The notes beneath the pieces were generated by a model. It saw nothing but the letters and a program-made list of their open reading frames with translations, was not told where the DNA came from and ran no database searches. From assembly GCA_017506865.1 (NCBI GenBank), contig JAFCMP010000268.1:62001-126000 (forward strand): a stretch of 64,000 nucleotides of DNA. Direction: 5' to 3'. The first letter of the stretch is position 1, and every line of letters begins with the position of its first letter. This document shows positions 12,243-22,110 of the stretch, in pieces. This DNA comes from Tribonema minus. Taxonomy: Eukaryota; Sar; Xanthophyceae; Tribonematales; Tribonemataceae. The position numbers and the translations under genes are program-made.

Positions 12243-12256
12243 GTACTCCAATGGGG
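12243..12256. repeat. Target-site duplication, 5' copy
   Basis: The 14 bases GTACTCCAATGGGG are repeated exactly at 15424-15437. The pair brackets the reverse transcriptase element; flanking bases differ on both sides, as expected for an insertion footprint. Confidence 0.8.
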
Positions 12257-15200
12257 CGGGGAAGGCAGGAGGGCTGGACGGCCTACGCTATGAACACCTC
12301 TTGATGGCCGCTGGGCCTGGTGCACCAGTGAAAGCAGCCACCCGCCCCGTGAGCAGTGCCTCGCCAGGACTAGCTGGTGATTCAGAATCAGATGTGATGG
12401 AACCGGCATTCGCCCATCACCTGGCCAAGGTGTTCACGACGCTGCTTGTTGAGCCCGAACTGCTGCCGGAGCAATCGCAACGGCTTCTCCGCGCCGCGGC
12501 CCTCTCAGGCATAGGACAGAAGCGGCGTCCGATCGCCTGCTCCAGTGTCTGGCGCAGACTCCTCGGGTCCACAGCGGCACGGAGTGTCAAGGGCAAGATA
12601 TCGGGGCTGCTGGCCTCCATGTCGCAGTTTGGCGTAGGATACCGGTCTGGCGTCGAGCATGTGGCAGCGCGCGCGCGCGTGTGGCACGAGCTGTATGGCA
12701 CCACTATCCAACTGGACTGTGAGAACGCATTTAACAGTGTGGATCGCGCCGCCATTGTGCGGGGGCTTATGCTCTTCTGTCCGGAGCTGCTCCCGCACTT
12801 TGAATCCGTCTACTGTGGTGACACTGCCCCAGAGATGCGGGTGGAGGTGAACGGTGAAGCTCGCATTATCTGCTCCCACCTAGGGTGCCAGCAAGGGGAC
12901 CCTCTAGGGCCGCTGTACTTTGCAGTGGCAGCGGCCTTCCTACTCTTCTACCCTGATGGAGTGAATGCGACGCCCGGCAGTATGCCGGCCTACGGCCACA
13001 GCACAGCGGAACCGCCAGCCCCGCACTGCGCTTTCCTGGATGACCTCAACGTGCTGCAAGCTGCCTACTTCGACGATGCAGCGGCCGCTGGGGTGGCAGA
13101 GGTGATCCGCCGGCTGGCGGCAGGGGGCCTACGCGTTCGACCAGACAAGTCGCTGGCCATCGCCATGCGCGGCACAGTGTTTGATGAAGCGGCCAGAGCA
13201 CGCCTGCGCGCCCTTGACATACCGTTTGTGGACACCACCATGCCAGAATCCAGTCAGGGCTTTACGTCGGTCGGGGTACCGGTAGGGCACCCAGCCTATG
13301 TGCACGCTGCCATGAGCAAGCATCTTGTCGACGCAGGGACATGGCGATTGTCGTGGCAGCTAGCTGGAATGGCGCGGCATCACCTACAGGCAGCACAGTT
13401 CATTCTACGCAGGTCACTGACGAAGCGCATGGGCTTCTTAGCTCGGGTCGTTGACACGGCTTTGAGTGAGACATGGTTGCACGCGTTTGACGGGTTCTGT
13501 GCATGGACGCTCGAACGCATGCTGGCCCTGCACGGCTGCTCTACCGCGGCAGCCATGAAGTCACACCTGCTGGCCGCCTGCACTGCTGGTGACAATGAGG
13601 AAGCCAGCAGTGGCAGCGTGCTGGTATTGCCGCGCTTGGGCCCGCCAGAACTCACGGACATCGCAGTGCCACTGCGGGCGTCACGGTTGCCGGAGCGACG
13701 AGGCGGTCTGGGCATGCCGCTTTTGGGGCTACTGGCACCAGCCGCATACACGGCCCAGGCATGCACAACACTGAGGCCGGCAATAATTCATGCCACTGTG
13801 GCAGCAGGGGCCCTGAGGCTCGGCACTGACGAACACGGCGCAGTCACCTGGTTCGCGCAGCACTCATGCGCAATACGCGAGGACCAGGGACTGCCGCCAA
13901 TCATCGAGGCCGTGCGACGCTCTACGCGAGCGCTGACAGCTGATGGCGGCGAAAAATCACGCACAGCTGTGGCCGAGCAGCTCCCAGCATCGTTGCTACG
14001 GTGGGCAGCAGATACGACGGCCGCAGCGTCGACGCTCCCCACTGCGGTGCAAGCGATCTACGCCGCAACTGCCGTCACGGAGACAGTGACCACTGAGCCA
14101 GCCCCACACACCCACGGCATTGTGCCTGGCGCCGAGGCGGCCGCTGCGGCGGCGACCGTACCTGGCCCTCAAGCCGCTGCCGCGGCTGCCCCTTCCACGC
14201 CCGCTAAAACACAAACTAGCGCGGAAGAAAGCAGCTGCAGCGGCGGGCAGGAGGACGACGACGACGACTGGGAGGCCTATGCTGACGAGATCTGCAGGAA
14301 GGTAGTGCCCCGCCGCCGGCGCGGTCACTTCACGCACGGACTACAAGCCGGCCTTTCAAATGTTCTTCGACGTCAATACGAGGATTGCCTGGTGGAGGAC
14401 CTAGAGGCTGCCTCGGCTGGTGCCGTGGGCAAGCCGACGCAGGCTGCACCTATTGGTGACTCGCGCGACACCAGCCGCCGCCGCCAACAGGCTAGCGCAC
14501 GGGTCCTGGCGCAGCTGCGCAGCCAGCGTGCGTCCGGGGCAATGGCGTGGATGAGCGTGCCACCCACTGCCAATGACCGCCCGGGTGCGGCGCCCATGTC
14601 CAGTATGGCAGCAGCCACGATGATTTTGATTGCGATCTTCATAGACGGGTGGGGCATACAGGGCGAGGTGTGCCCATGGCGGTGCAGTGATGTGAGCCCC
14701 ACCTCCACGCATGCGATCAGCTGCCCCAGCCAGCACATACGGGGGCACAACGCGACACACACTGCCCAAAAGCGGTGCCTGCAGCGCATCTTGAGACAGC
14801 ACCATGTCTCTATTGTCCGCAATGAGGACGCTAGCGTCTTCAAGGTACCGGGGTATCGGGCGGACACAGTCATTGACCCAGGGTGTCTGCACTTTAGCAG
14901 TGCATACCGTAACAAGGGAATAGTGCTAGACACAAGTGTGCGCGCGCCCACAGCGAGCTCGTACCTGACAGGCAAAACAAATGCCTCGAACACGGACGGC
15001 TATGCTGCTGGGGTGGGGGAGGACGCGAAGGTCAAGCACCACACCGGCACCTTGACGTCATCTTGGGCTTTTGTGCCATTCGTGCAGGAGTCGTACGGAC
15101 GGCTGGGCAAGCAGACAAGCCTTTTTGTTAAGGAGTTGGCAATGCACTCAGCACTGTGCTCAGGGGGGGGGAAGGCAGATGTGTTACGCAAGGCCGGGTT

Positions 15201-15423
15201 AGCTAAGCGTCAGATCCTCATTGAGCTGAGCATATCGCTGGCGCGGGAGTTGGCGGAGCGCGTCATGGCGTACACACGTGGAGCGCGAATGCTGGGCTGT
15301 GTTGCGGCGCCGGTATCCAAGCTCCTAGGGCACAGCGCAGACTAGGCTGCTGCGTTGACGCAAGCTTTTCGATTGCATAGGCAACCCGGCCTCCCTTGGG
15401 CCTTTATAAATACAAGTCCATAC
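12257..15423 (+). mobile_element. 5'-truncated non-LTR retrotransposon insertion
   Basis: A 3,167-bp segment between two exact 14-bp repeats contains one long reverse transcriptase frame and a short 3' tail ending ATAAATACAAGTCCATAC. No long terminal repeats are present. The left border falls inside the reverse transcriptase domain (just before GKAGGLDG), so the 5' part is missing, the usual outcome of target-primed reverse transcription. The open frame shows no stop or frameshift, suggesting a young insertion. It sits between the inverted RING gene copies. Confidence 0.85.
12259..15345 (+). CDS. Reverse transcriptase with C-terminal endonuclease-like domain (5' truncated)
   Basis: The frame is open for 1,029 codons to the TAG at 15343-15345. 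Reverse transcriptase motifs are in order: GGLDGLRYEHL, QLDCENAFNSVDR (catalytic Asp), GCQQGDPLGPLYFAVA, and CAFLDDLNVL with the catalytic Asp pair. Near the C-terminus a Cys/His cluster (CPSQHIRGHNATH) precedes GYRADTVIDP and GIVLDTSVRAP, which resembles the PD-(D/E)xK nuclease of restriction-like-endonuclease non-LTR elements. An alanine/acidic linker separates the two. No native start codon remains: the first ATG inside the element is at 12304, and the frame extends upstream into host DNA by chance. It probably cannot move by itself without its N-terminus. Confidence 0.85.
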   Translation, partial: GKAGGLDGLRYEHLLMAAGPGAPVKAATRPVSSASPGLAGDSESDVMEPAFAHHLAKVFTTLLVEPELLPEQSQRLLRAAALSGIGQKRRPIACSSVWRRLLGSTAARSVKGKISGLLASMSQFGVGYRSGVEHVAARARVWHELYGTTIQLDCENAFNSVDRAAIVRGLMLFCPELLPHFESVYCGDTAPEMRVEVNGEARIICSHLGCQQGDPLGPLYFAVAAAFLLFYPDGVNATPGSMPAYGHSTAEPPAPHCAFLDDLNVLQAAYFDDAAAAGVAEVIRRLAAGGLRVRPDKSLAIAMRGTVFDEAARARLRALDIPFVDTTMPESSQGFTSVGVPVGHPAYVHAAMSKHLVDAGTWRLSWQLAGMARHHLQAAQFILRRSLTKRMGFLARVVDTALSETWLHAFDGFCAWTLERMLALHGCSTAAAMKSHLLAACTAGDNEEASSGSVLVLPRLGPPELTDIAVPLRASRLPERRGGLGMPLLGLLAPAAYTAQACTTLRPAIIHATVAAGALRLGTDEHGAVTWFAQHSCAIREDQGLPPIIEAVRRSTRALTADGGEKSRTAVAEQLPASLLRWAADTTAAASTLPTAVQAIYAATAVTETVTTEPAPHTHGIVPGAEAAAAAATVPGPQAAAAAAPSTPAKTQTSAEESSCSGGQEDDDDDWEAYADEICRKVVPRRRRGHFTHGLQAGLSNVLRRQYEDCLVEDLEAASAGAVGKPTQAAPIGDSRDTSRRRQQASARVLAQLRSQRASGAMAWMSVPPTANDRPGAAPMSSMAAATMILIAIFIDGWGIQGEVCPWRCSDVSPTSTHAISCPSQHIRGHNATHTAQKRCLQRILRQHHVSIVRNEDASVFKVPGYRADTVIDPGCLHFSSAYRNKGIVLDTSVRAPTASSYLTGKTNASNTDGYAAGVGEDAKVKHHTGTLTSSWAFVPFVQESYGRLGKQTSLFVKELAMHSALCSGGGKADVLRKAGLAKRQILIELSISLARELAERVMAYTRGARMLGCVAAPVSKLLGHSAD

Positions 15424-15437
15424 GTACTCCAATGGGG
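15424..15437. repeat. Target-site duplication, 3' copy
   Basis: Exact repeat of GTACTCCAATGGGG at 12243-12256, immediately after the element's 3' tail. Confidence 0.8.
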
Positions 15438-16266
15438 ATAGGGTCAGGGTCAGCTTGATCATTTATAAATAAATAATAGAAGGCCCAAGCTTCTGGACAA
15501 TTGCCGGAAACACTTCCTCACCCTGATCAAGCCGAACGTGAACAACAGCAATCTTTGAGAATCCGTGGAAGTATGGGGAACAACTTGAATGCGCACACTG
15601 GGCATGTGTTTGGCGCAGCCGCACAAGCAAACATGATAGACGCCCAAAGCCATGAAGCCGCCGCCCTTTATGGTATATGAGAAAATAGCATATATTGCAG
15701 GGAGCCTGTGGGTGACGATCTGCACGTGCACAAGTGCTAGAAAAGAGCATGGAGTGGCAGTTTCTGACCTTGGTCTCAAAGCATACGCAAGCTGCACTGG
15801 CCTGCCGGGCCATCTTCGCTGTACAGCAGGTTGACATAGCATAGTTTGTGCAACTAACCCTCACCCTGAGCAAAGTCGGTGTGGCCCTCAGCTAACATGC
15901 ATGCCTGTACACTGATAGACATAACGTCAATCCTGTCCCTACACTACTTCTGTGCCAGATGAATTCAGCAGCTACATGGCCATGCATGGCCAGTTGTTTT
16001 CAGACCCTGCTCCTACACCAGTTCTTGACCTAGGTGGCATTTACGCAAGTGCACAGTATGCATGTATGCATCAGCTGGGCTTGGCCAAACTGATCGTGCA
16101 CCGTTTTCATCACATAGACTCTGCGACTGCATCATCACCAAGGAGTCCAAGCGCCCCACCTACGCATCCACTGCCATCAAAGCGTGCCTATGAAATGCCA
16201 CAGCATGCACACATTCATCTCCAAACCTGGCCTCAGCCCGCTGCCACGGTGGAGCACTGCTGTAGC
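15438..16266. other. 3' flank of RING copy 2
   Basis: Non-coding. On the minus strand, directly after the copy 2 stop, the sequence follows the same order as after the copy 1 stop (CCGTGGCAGCGGGCTG versus CCGTGGCAGTGGGCTG). Further on, near 15790-15840, it holds a CCAGTGCAGCTTGCGTATG-like block matching 10160. The duplication therefore includes several hundred bases of 3' flank. Confidence 0.55.
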
Positions 16267-17527
16267 TTATGCGTCCGCCGTGTGGAAGCACTCAGGGTAC
16301 AGCTTGACTACACGCTGTATGGGCTCCCTGCATGCGCCCCACCTGCACTTGGTGGCGCGCCCCTCCAAGAACTTGGCACACTCGTAGCAGTAGACATCGT
16401 GGTGGCACCCCAGCAGCACGGCATCGGCAGGAGCGCGGTCACAGAGGTCACACACCTTGCGGTCACGCACGCGTATGGCACCTGCTGCTGCGGGCTGTGC
16501 CAGATCATAGAAGTGGGAGCTCTCGTGCTTGCACCCGCCAAACCCGCACTTGCCGTTGAACATGCCGTTGAGCGCACCCGTGCAAGTGCTCCACACCGCG
16601 GCGTGGCCACGGACAATGCCATCCGCATCTGCGTCTTTGTGCACCTGCACGACTGTTGCAGGGTTTGGGTGGCAAACGACGCAAGCAGGGTAGCCTTGCA
16701 CTGGCTCAGGCCCGCCGTCTGCAGGCAGCACTGGCACCACTCGCTGAGTCTGACTGCTACCGCCGCCACCGCCGCCGCCGCCGCCGCCAGCGCTGTCATC
16801 AGCAGCGGGCCCCTTCTTGCCGCCGCCTGTGCCATCCATGTTGAGCGCCTGTGCTCGCGCAGCAGCCTTGGCTCGCTTCTTTGCCTTGACAGCAGCACGC
16901 GGTGGCAGGCTGGTAGCGCGCTTCTTGACTGGCGTGGCGGTCGCTGCTGCTGTGGACTCAAAGTGGTGCCTGCCGCGCACCACCACAGTGTCCGATATCC
17001 ACCCTGCCGTCTGGGACTGAGATTGCCCCTTGGGAACTGCCATGACGACCACCTCATGGTCGGCCTGACGACGCTTGAACCTGGCAGAGTTGGTGCTCGA
17101 GGTGGCATGGTTGAGATCAGTGTCGACAACGGACCAGAGCGCAGGAGCTGCGTTGGCGAAGGTGGCATCTTGGTTGATGGGGCGGGAGAGCACTGCATAG
17201 GAGGGCCGGAATGGCGTCTCACACTTGGACGGCACTGTCCATTTGATCATGGCCTGTATGAGATGGACGATGACAGGCGCCAACATGTGAGCTCGCACAT
17301 TGCTCATGTCAGCAGTGTTGGCTGCATTGGTACACTGGCATTAGGAAGAAGTGTCTTGTACAATCCCCCAATAACTTCCCATCAGCGATGTGTATATCAC
17401 TGGCTGCAGTGACTTTTCCCAATAATCGTCGCAATCTTGAAGGTTTCTTGCAGCGACAGGCACATTGGAAGTCATGCATGTACTAATCGCTAGGGAATGA
17501 AAAGACGCATATATTGCGCCCACTCTT

Positions 17528-17640
17528 GATTTGGGGGGCCACTGTGCTGAGAGGGGTGCTCAAGCCTTAGCGCCTGGCGGTACGGGCGCTGCAGGCAGTC
17601 CCACCTCTGCAAACTTTGCCCCACAGTGGCCTCCCAAATC
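17528..17640. repeat. Fold-back (MITE-like) element with 19-bp inverted ends
   Basis: GATTTGGGGGGCCACTGTG at 17528-17546 is the reverse complement, with one mismatch, of CACAGTGGCCTCCCAAATC at 17622-17640. The 113-bp unit lies in the last intron of RING copy 2 and would form a hairpin or is a short non-autonomous DNA element. No clear target duplication was seen. Confidence 0.6.
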
Positions 17641-18148
17641 GGCACCGGTTCTCCAGACCGTGGTCTCCAGACCGTTCTCGGTATGGCGGTGCTTCCCAAC
17701 TGTTGAAATCGTGGCAAAACATTTGTTGCCGGGAGAAAATTTCAAAAAATTAGCTAAGGGTCCAAAACCCCCACTTTATGATTTTGGCAAAAATTGCATG
17801 GGAACCTCGTCAAGCGCCCCTGCAGCTGTGTACACACCTCCAGAGGCAGTGGCGCAGGTCTGCATGTCCCCTTATGCTAGATTGCCGCCTACTTGCCAGC
17901 TCACCGCTGCCGCAAGGATCACTGACCCTTGTCTACCTCGCCCCCCACATTTCAACATGTTCGCAGACATAAAAACCGACATTTCGGAGGGGATTTTGCG
18001 CCCCCCAAGGGGTGTGAACAGCGTGGTACCACACACTACGCCTCAGCGACGGCAGCCGAGGCCAGTGTCTTCAGCAACAAGGTACAATATTGAGTGTCCA
18101 GGGCATACGACCTGAGCATGGAGTGCAGCGTGTTGACTGGCGCAAGCT

Positions 18149-18222
18149 GCAATCTGTCACTGCATCCACTGAATGGCATGCACATGCAATCTGTCACTGC
18201 ATCCACTGAATGGCATGCACAT
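18149..18222. repeat. Perfect 37-bp tandem duplication
   Basis: Two identical units, 18149-18185 and 18186-18222, each starting GCAATCTGTCACTGC, inside the same intron of RING copy 2. Confidence 0.95.
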
Positions 18223-19712
18223 GTGTTGGCTCAGAAATCATTGAATAATTAAGGCCTGAAAACGACCAGTGAGCAGCAGTGTCATGCCCCACCTAAGGTG
18301 CCATCAGCTGGAGGTGCCGACACCACAAGTAACTCCGTTGCTTTGCACACATGATCTTGTGCGGTCACTGAGCAAACGCTCAATGTAAACCTAACCCTAA
18401 CCCTATCACCATCAACGTTCCACGAATCCCTTTCCAGCTATTGTTGGGACGTGTACTTCAAGCCTTGAAGTCTGATTGTTCATAAAGCCTGAAACCCCCT
18501 ATCTACACTGAGTTCAGACCCAAAAGCATCCCAGAGTACCCGTCATCACAAAAGTCTTGAACACTGGTTGCGGTTATTTCGCCCACTCACAAACAAAACG
18601 GGCGTGGTCTCGAGGCTCAACATGTGTGCCCAAGGCCATTGAAATTCAAGCGCCAACTTTAAACCAGTTGCTCGATGCACTTCAATATAACAAAAGGAGG
18701 TTATTTAACCGCATTCTAGAACGGTGAGAAACTGCATGCACTGTTGCAGCTGCTATGTAGATTAAATGCCTAAGCTTTGCTTGAGGTTTACACCAAATTA
18801 CTCACAAAAAGGTATGCATTAGTGTTCGTGCAGTGCTCACCGTATCTTTCCTGTTTCCACACTCGACCAATGTGGGCACACACCAGCCCTCTGCGCTGGG
18901 CGTCTTGATGGTGACGTCATGCGTCATGAAGCGCAGGTAGTGGCGCACCGTGCCGCTGTAGGGCTCCCTCCACAGCATGTCAACGTCAACAACCTCGTTG
19001 TCATCAGCATACGGCCTGACTGTGTTGGCGTACGGATTGCGCAGCTGCTCAACGTGCAGCGGATAGCCACGGCCGTCGTCATACGCGTACAGCAGCACCT
19101 GCATACATGAGAGCACAAGTTGATGTCAGCGATGTGTCTGCCTCCGTACGCTGCCAAACTCCTTGCGAGCGACGGCACAGGGTGTTTGTTTGGCTCATGC
19201 ATGCATTCGCAAGGTTGCCCAGTATCTGTCCTAGCACAGAACAAAAATGGCTCAGTAGCAGCTTTAGAAGTTCCATCTGAAAACAATGAGGATACTGCAG
19301 CAAATGCGATGATATTCGGCAATGCCCACAACTTCATACTTAGTGCATGATTGCCACTGTCACGGAGGTGGATTGCTGTTACAATTGAGAGTGCCCGGTG
19401 TGAGAGCGTTCACAGTTTGAGAATGGCCTGATGGCTGAACACATATCTGGTCCACACAAGTTTGCCTTAATTGAGCCTGCTAACTTCAAGCCCTAGCCTC
19501 ATCCCTGCCAAGTCAGCCTAAGCCTGAGCCTGCCACAAGGGCTAGCGTTGGTCTAGGGCTTATGCTGTACCCAGATATGCCAAATGATAATATAATACAC
19601 CTTCTGCACTACGCGAATTCAAGAGCGCTGTCAGTAGCTGCAAAACCTCCTGTGTTGGGCTACCAGCTGGAGCTGACCTACAGAACACGTGAGATCTTTC
19701 CAAACTGAACGT

Positions 19713-19900
19713 TCATGCCTCGAATGCTAAAAAGCTTGCACACAGAAGTCTTTTGACTACTGTGGATACGATGGCACTGTTTGACTCGTGGCCAATGACT
19801 GCAGCAGCGGCGACCACAGTTATTGGTGGAAGGCACTTTGCGGCTAACCACTCCTTGTCACCTAGAGCTCGACGATCTTTTGATTCGTTTCCATATGAAT
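19713..19900 (-). repeat. Dispersed repeat, copy A
   Basis: Read on the minus strand, this about 190-bp segment aligns closely with 52690-52893 on the plus strand, from AACGAATCAAAAGATC through CTCTAGGTGACAAGG and GTGGTCGCCGCTGCTGC to CTTCTGTGTGCAAGCTTTT. A shorter relative lies near 58470-58510. The minus-strand frame is open here (ALGDKEWLAAKCLPP, ITVVAAAAVIGHESN) but broken in the other copy, so it may be a scattered exon or a short interspersed element. It lies in an intron of RING copy 2. Confidence 0.75.
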
Positions 19901-21514
19901 GGTCACAGTATATATAGGTCCTCACATCAGAGTGATTGGCCTTGCGGGATGGACACACTCTTAGACTATAGCGTAGCCCCCCCCGCACACACCCGAAATT
20001 GACCAAGCCCTGTCTACAGCAGAAGCAAGAGTTTGAGTTCCGACTAAAAAGTTTAACGTGGTTCTACTGCTAGACTCAAGCAAGGTACGTCCCTCAGGTG
20101 GCCGTGCTCTCAAACTTTCTGTGACAGCATCAGAATACATTAATGCTAAACTTGACCCTCAGCCTGAGGCTGGTTGCATGCAGCAATGCGCTCAATCACA
20201 TATACTGTTTATACTCCTTACTTGCATACCCTGCCTTGTGATACGCAGCACCACCTGAAAGGCTTGACCTTACATATGTACAGTGACAGCGGCTGCACAT
20301 ATCGTCGCAACAGTAAAAACCTAGATTCGTTGACACGGACCGCAGAGGCAACTCCTCTGTTGCAAGCCACATCATCTGCATGCAGCTCGCTGCTGCTGGA
20401 TGGTAAGCAGTGGCTTTACGTGACTTGGCAGTGACACAACATGTCAAATGAGTGCTGAACACATATGGCACAGTCAGTCAGAAAGCGCAGTCTGTCAGAG
20501 AGCGCCATCATGTGGTGTTTGCAGAGTGCGTGGACTGCCAGTACCACTGCAAAGTGATGTACTGCCCGCCTGAGCGATGGCATAGAAAGCCCTGAGGCTC
20601 ATGCAACAAGTACTTCGGTGTTGGCTCTTTTACGAGTTGCTCCAGTATAACATGCAGGAGGCGTCGGCACTTGAGAGAATCATGTTTTTGGCATGCTACA
20701 GACCAATCACATTTACATCTTGTAGACGTACCATTTTCTCCTGTGGTGTTTCGTAGAAAGAATGGAGAGCTTCCACCACCTCATTGACCGATCCGCCGAA
20801 TGGATGATCAGGCCTGAGTTGAGCACAAGTGCAGCAATCAGGAATATGAGAGAGGTGACAGCAGATTGACCAAGTGAGCATGCTGTCAATTACTTTGAAA
20901 GTTTAGAACTTCCTGGATAATCCCTCAGAACTGGACCGTGCCCTACCCCTAGGGTATGCACCAATATTCTCAACCACAGCGAAGGGAAGGTCCACGCAAG
21001 CTCTTAAGCCTACATACTTAGCAAGTACTTGCAACAAGAAAATAAGATCGTCAGTCCCGCAAGGTGGCCGCAACAGCTTACCGTCCTGCACGGGCCCTTC
21101 CACAACAGCATCGTCAGGTGTATAAGAATACACTCGAGCTCGAGGTATTTCAAACTTCCTGGATGCCTCGTTTCCGATTGCCTTGCTCTTCCTTGCCTTG
21201 CTCTTCTTGGGCTTGTCCGTATCTTTTTGCGTGTCTTTCGGGCCCGCCTCACCATGCCCGCCCTTCATGCTGAAACCGATGGCAGCACCGCCCAAGTGTT
21301 CTCTGGTGACTGACGGGCGCGCAGCGAGGCCTGCGAGGGAGTCTGTGTACGCACACACAGAGACACAGCTTCAACTCGAGTAGCATACATACCTACGCCA
21401 AAATCTGAGAAGACACTTCAACTTGTTGTTGACTTTTCATTTATTTGTTGTGATGTCATACCATCTGGGCAGCTTCAAGAGCACAAGGGGTCATCGTACA
21501 TCTCTCACCATTTA

Positions 21515-21800
21515 CATGTACTTTTTATTAATTCTCGCTCAGGGCGCGAAAAAGCCCAGATGATTGGCGTCTAGCTGTAAGGAATCTACATGTCGTATGA
21601 CAGTCTGAAAGTCTCGCAACGACAACCACTCAAACGCCGCCGCCGCCAAATGGCATCTCGGGGTCCTCCCCTACGTCCTCCTCCATGTGCCTCCCCCCCC
21701 TGGATTCTGCCATGTGTGTCATGACACGGCCAGAGTACGCCATGTGGAGCGCTGCCGACAGTGCCGAGCGTAAGCGCGCCAGGGCGAAACATGTACGTTT
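21515..21800 (+). repeat. Solo unit of the 10.7-kb repeat with its flank
   Basis: TACTTTTTATTAATTCTCGC, the GGGCGCGAAAAAGCCC block and the CAACCACTCAAACG tail match the array at 10706-11400. The similarity continues through the gene-end fragment to about 21790. Orientation is the same as the first array, unlike the inverted RING copies, so this is a separate duplication event. Confidence 0.8.
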
Positions 21801-22020
21801 CTCCATATATGTACATGTGATGAAAAGTTGCCCTCACGGCAGGGGCAGCAGATGCCCTCACACCGTTGTCAATTGCAGCAGCTATGGACAGGGCAACCAG
21901 CAGGGCCAACAGTGTCTCAAACCGATCATGTACAGGGTACGAATATACGCAACTCCCCCCAAGTCTAATTGAACCACTTGCACCAAGCGATCTTAAAGCG
22001 CAGTTTCGTACCACTACCAT
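21630..22020 (-). pseudogene. Minus-strand gene end with a membrane-like segment
   Basis: The end LRSALSAALHMAYSGRV...GEDPEMPFGGGGV stops at TGA 21632-21630 and is duplicated at 10831-11000. Upstream on the same strand another frame gives DRFETLLALLVALSIAAAI, a likely membrane helix, then DNGVRASAAPA before a possible GTGAGG donor. The two parts are in different frames and no clear acceptor joins them. This may be a small two-exon membrane protein or a decayed copy. Not recognised. Confidence 0.35.
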
Positions 22021-22110
22021 TGCATGCTCAGGAGCCGACGCAATGATGCAGCATTCCGGCTGCCGGCACGGAATGAAGAATGCAGCTAAGAGCCTCTGAT
22101 GGCATCTGCA

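Larger units (their letters stand above)
16267..21268 (-). pseudogene. RING-finger protein, copy 2 (inverted; one-base deletion in exon 2)
   Basis: Exons on the minus strand: 21268-21082, 20813-20732, 19098-18841 and 17253-16267, in the same order and phases as copy 1. Exon 3 is 258 bases in both copies and about 69 of 86 residues match by my count. Exon 2 is 82 bases instead of 83: one base is missing near 20790, which breaks the frame. The start MKGGHGEAGPKDTQKD is in frame with KAIGNEASRKFEIPRARVY, so exon 1 is intact here. Exon 4 is longer than in copy 1, adding a basic Ala/Lys stretch and a glycine run. It keeps CDLCDRAPADAVLLGCHHD and CYECAK; one cysteine of the first cluster is Trp (VWSTC for VCSTC). 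If the missing base is an assembly error, this is a second functional gene of about 504 residues. Confidence 0.65.

Noticed and set aside
12257..15423. LTR retrotransposon
   Set aside because: No direct long terminal repeats, no protease or integrase motifs; the target duplication and C-terminal nuclease fit a non-LTR element.
15952..17412. 486-codon plus-strand open frame
   Set aside because: Lies opposite RING copy 2 exon 4, whose minus-strand frame is conserved in copy 1; the plus frame is a GC-rich shadow.
17531..18115. 194-codon plus-strand frame
   Set aside because: Sits in an intron of RING copy 2 and starts inside the fold-back element; composition is not coding-like and no motif is seen.
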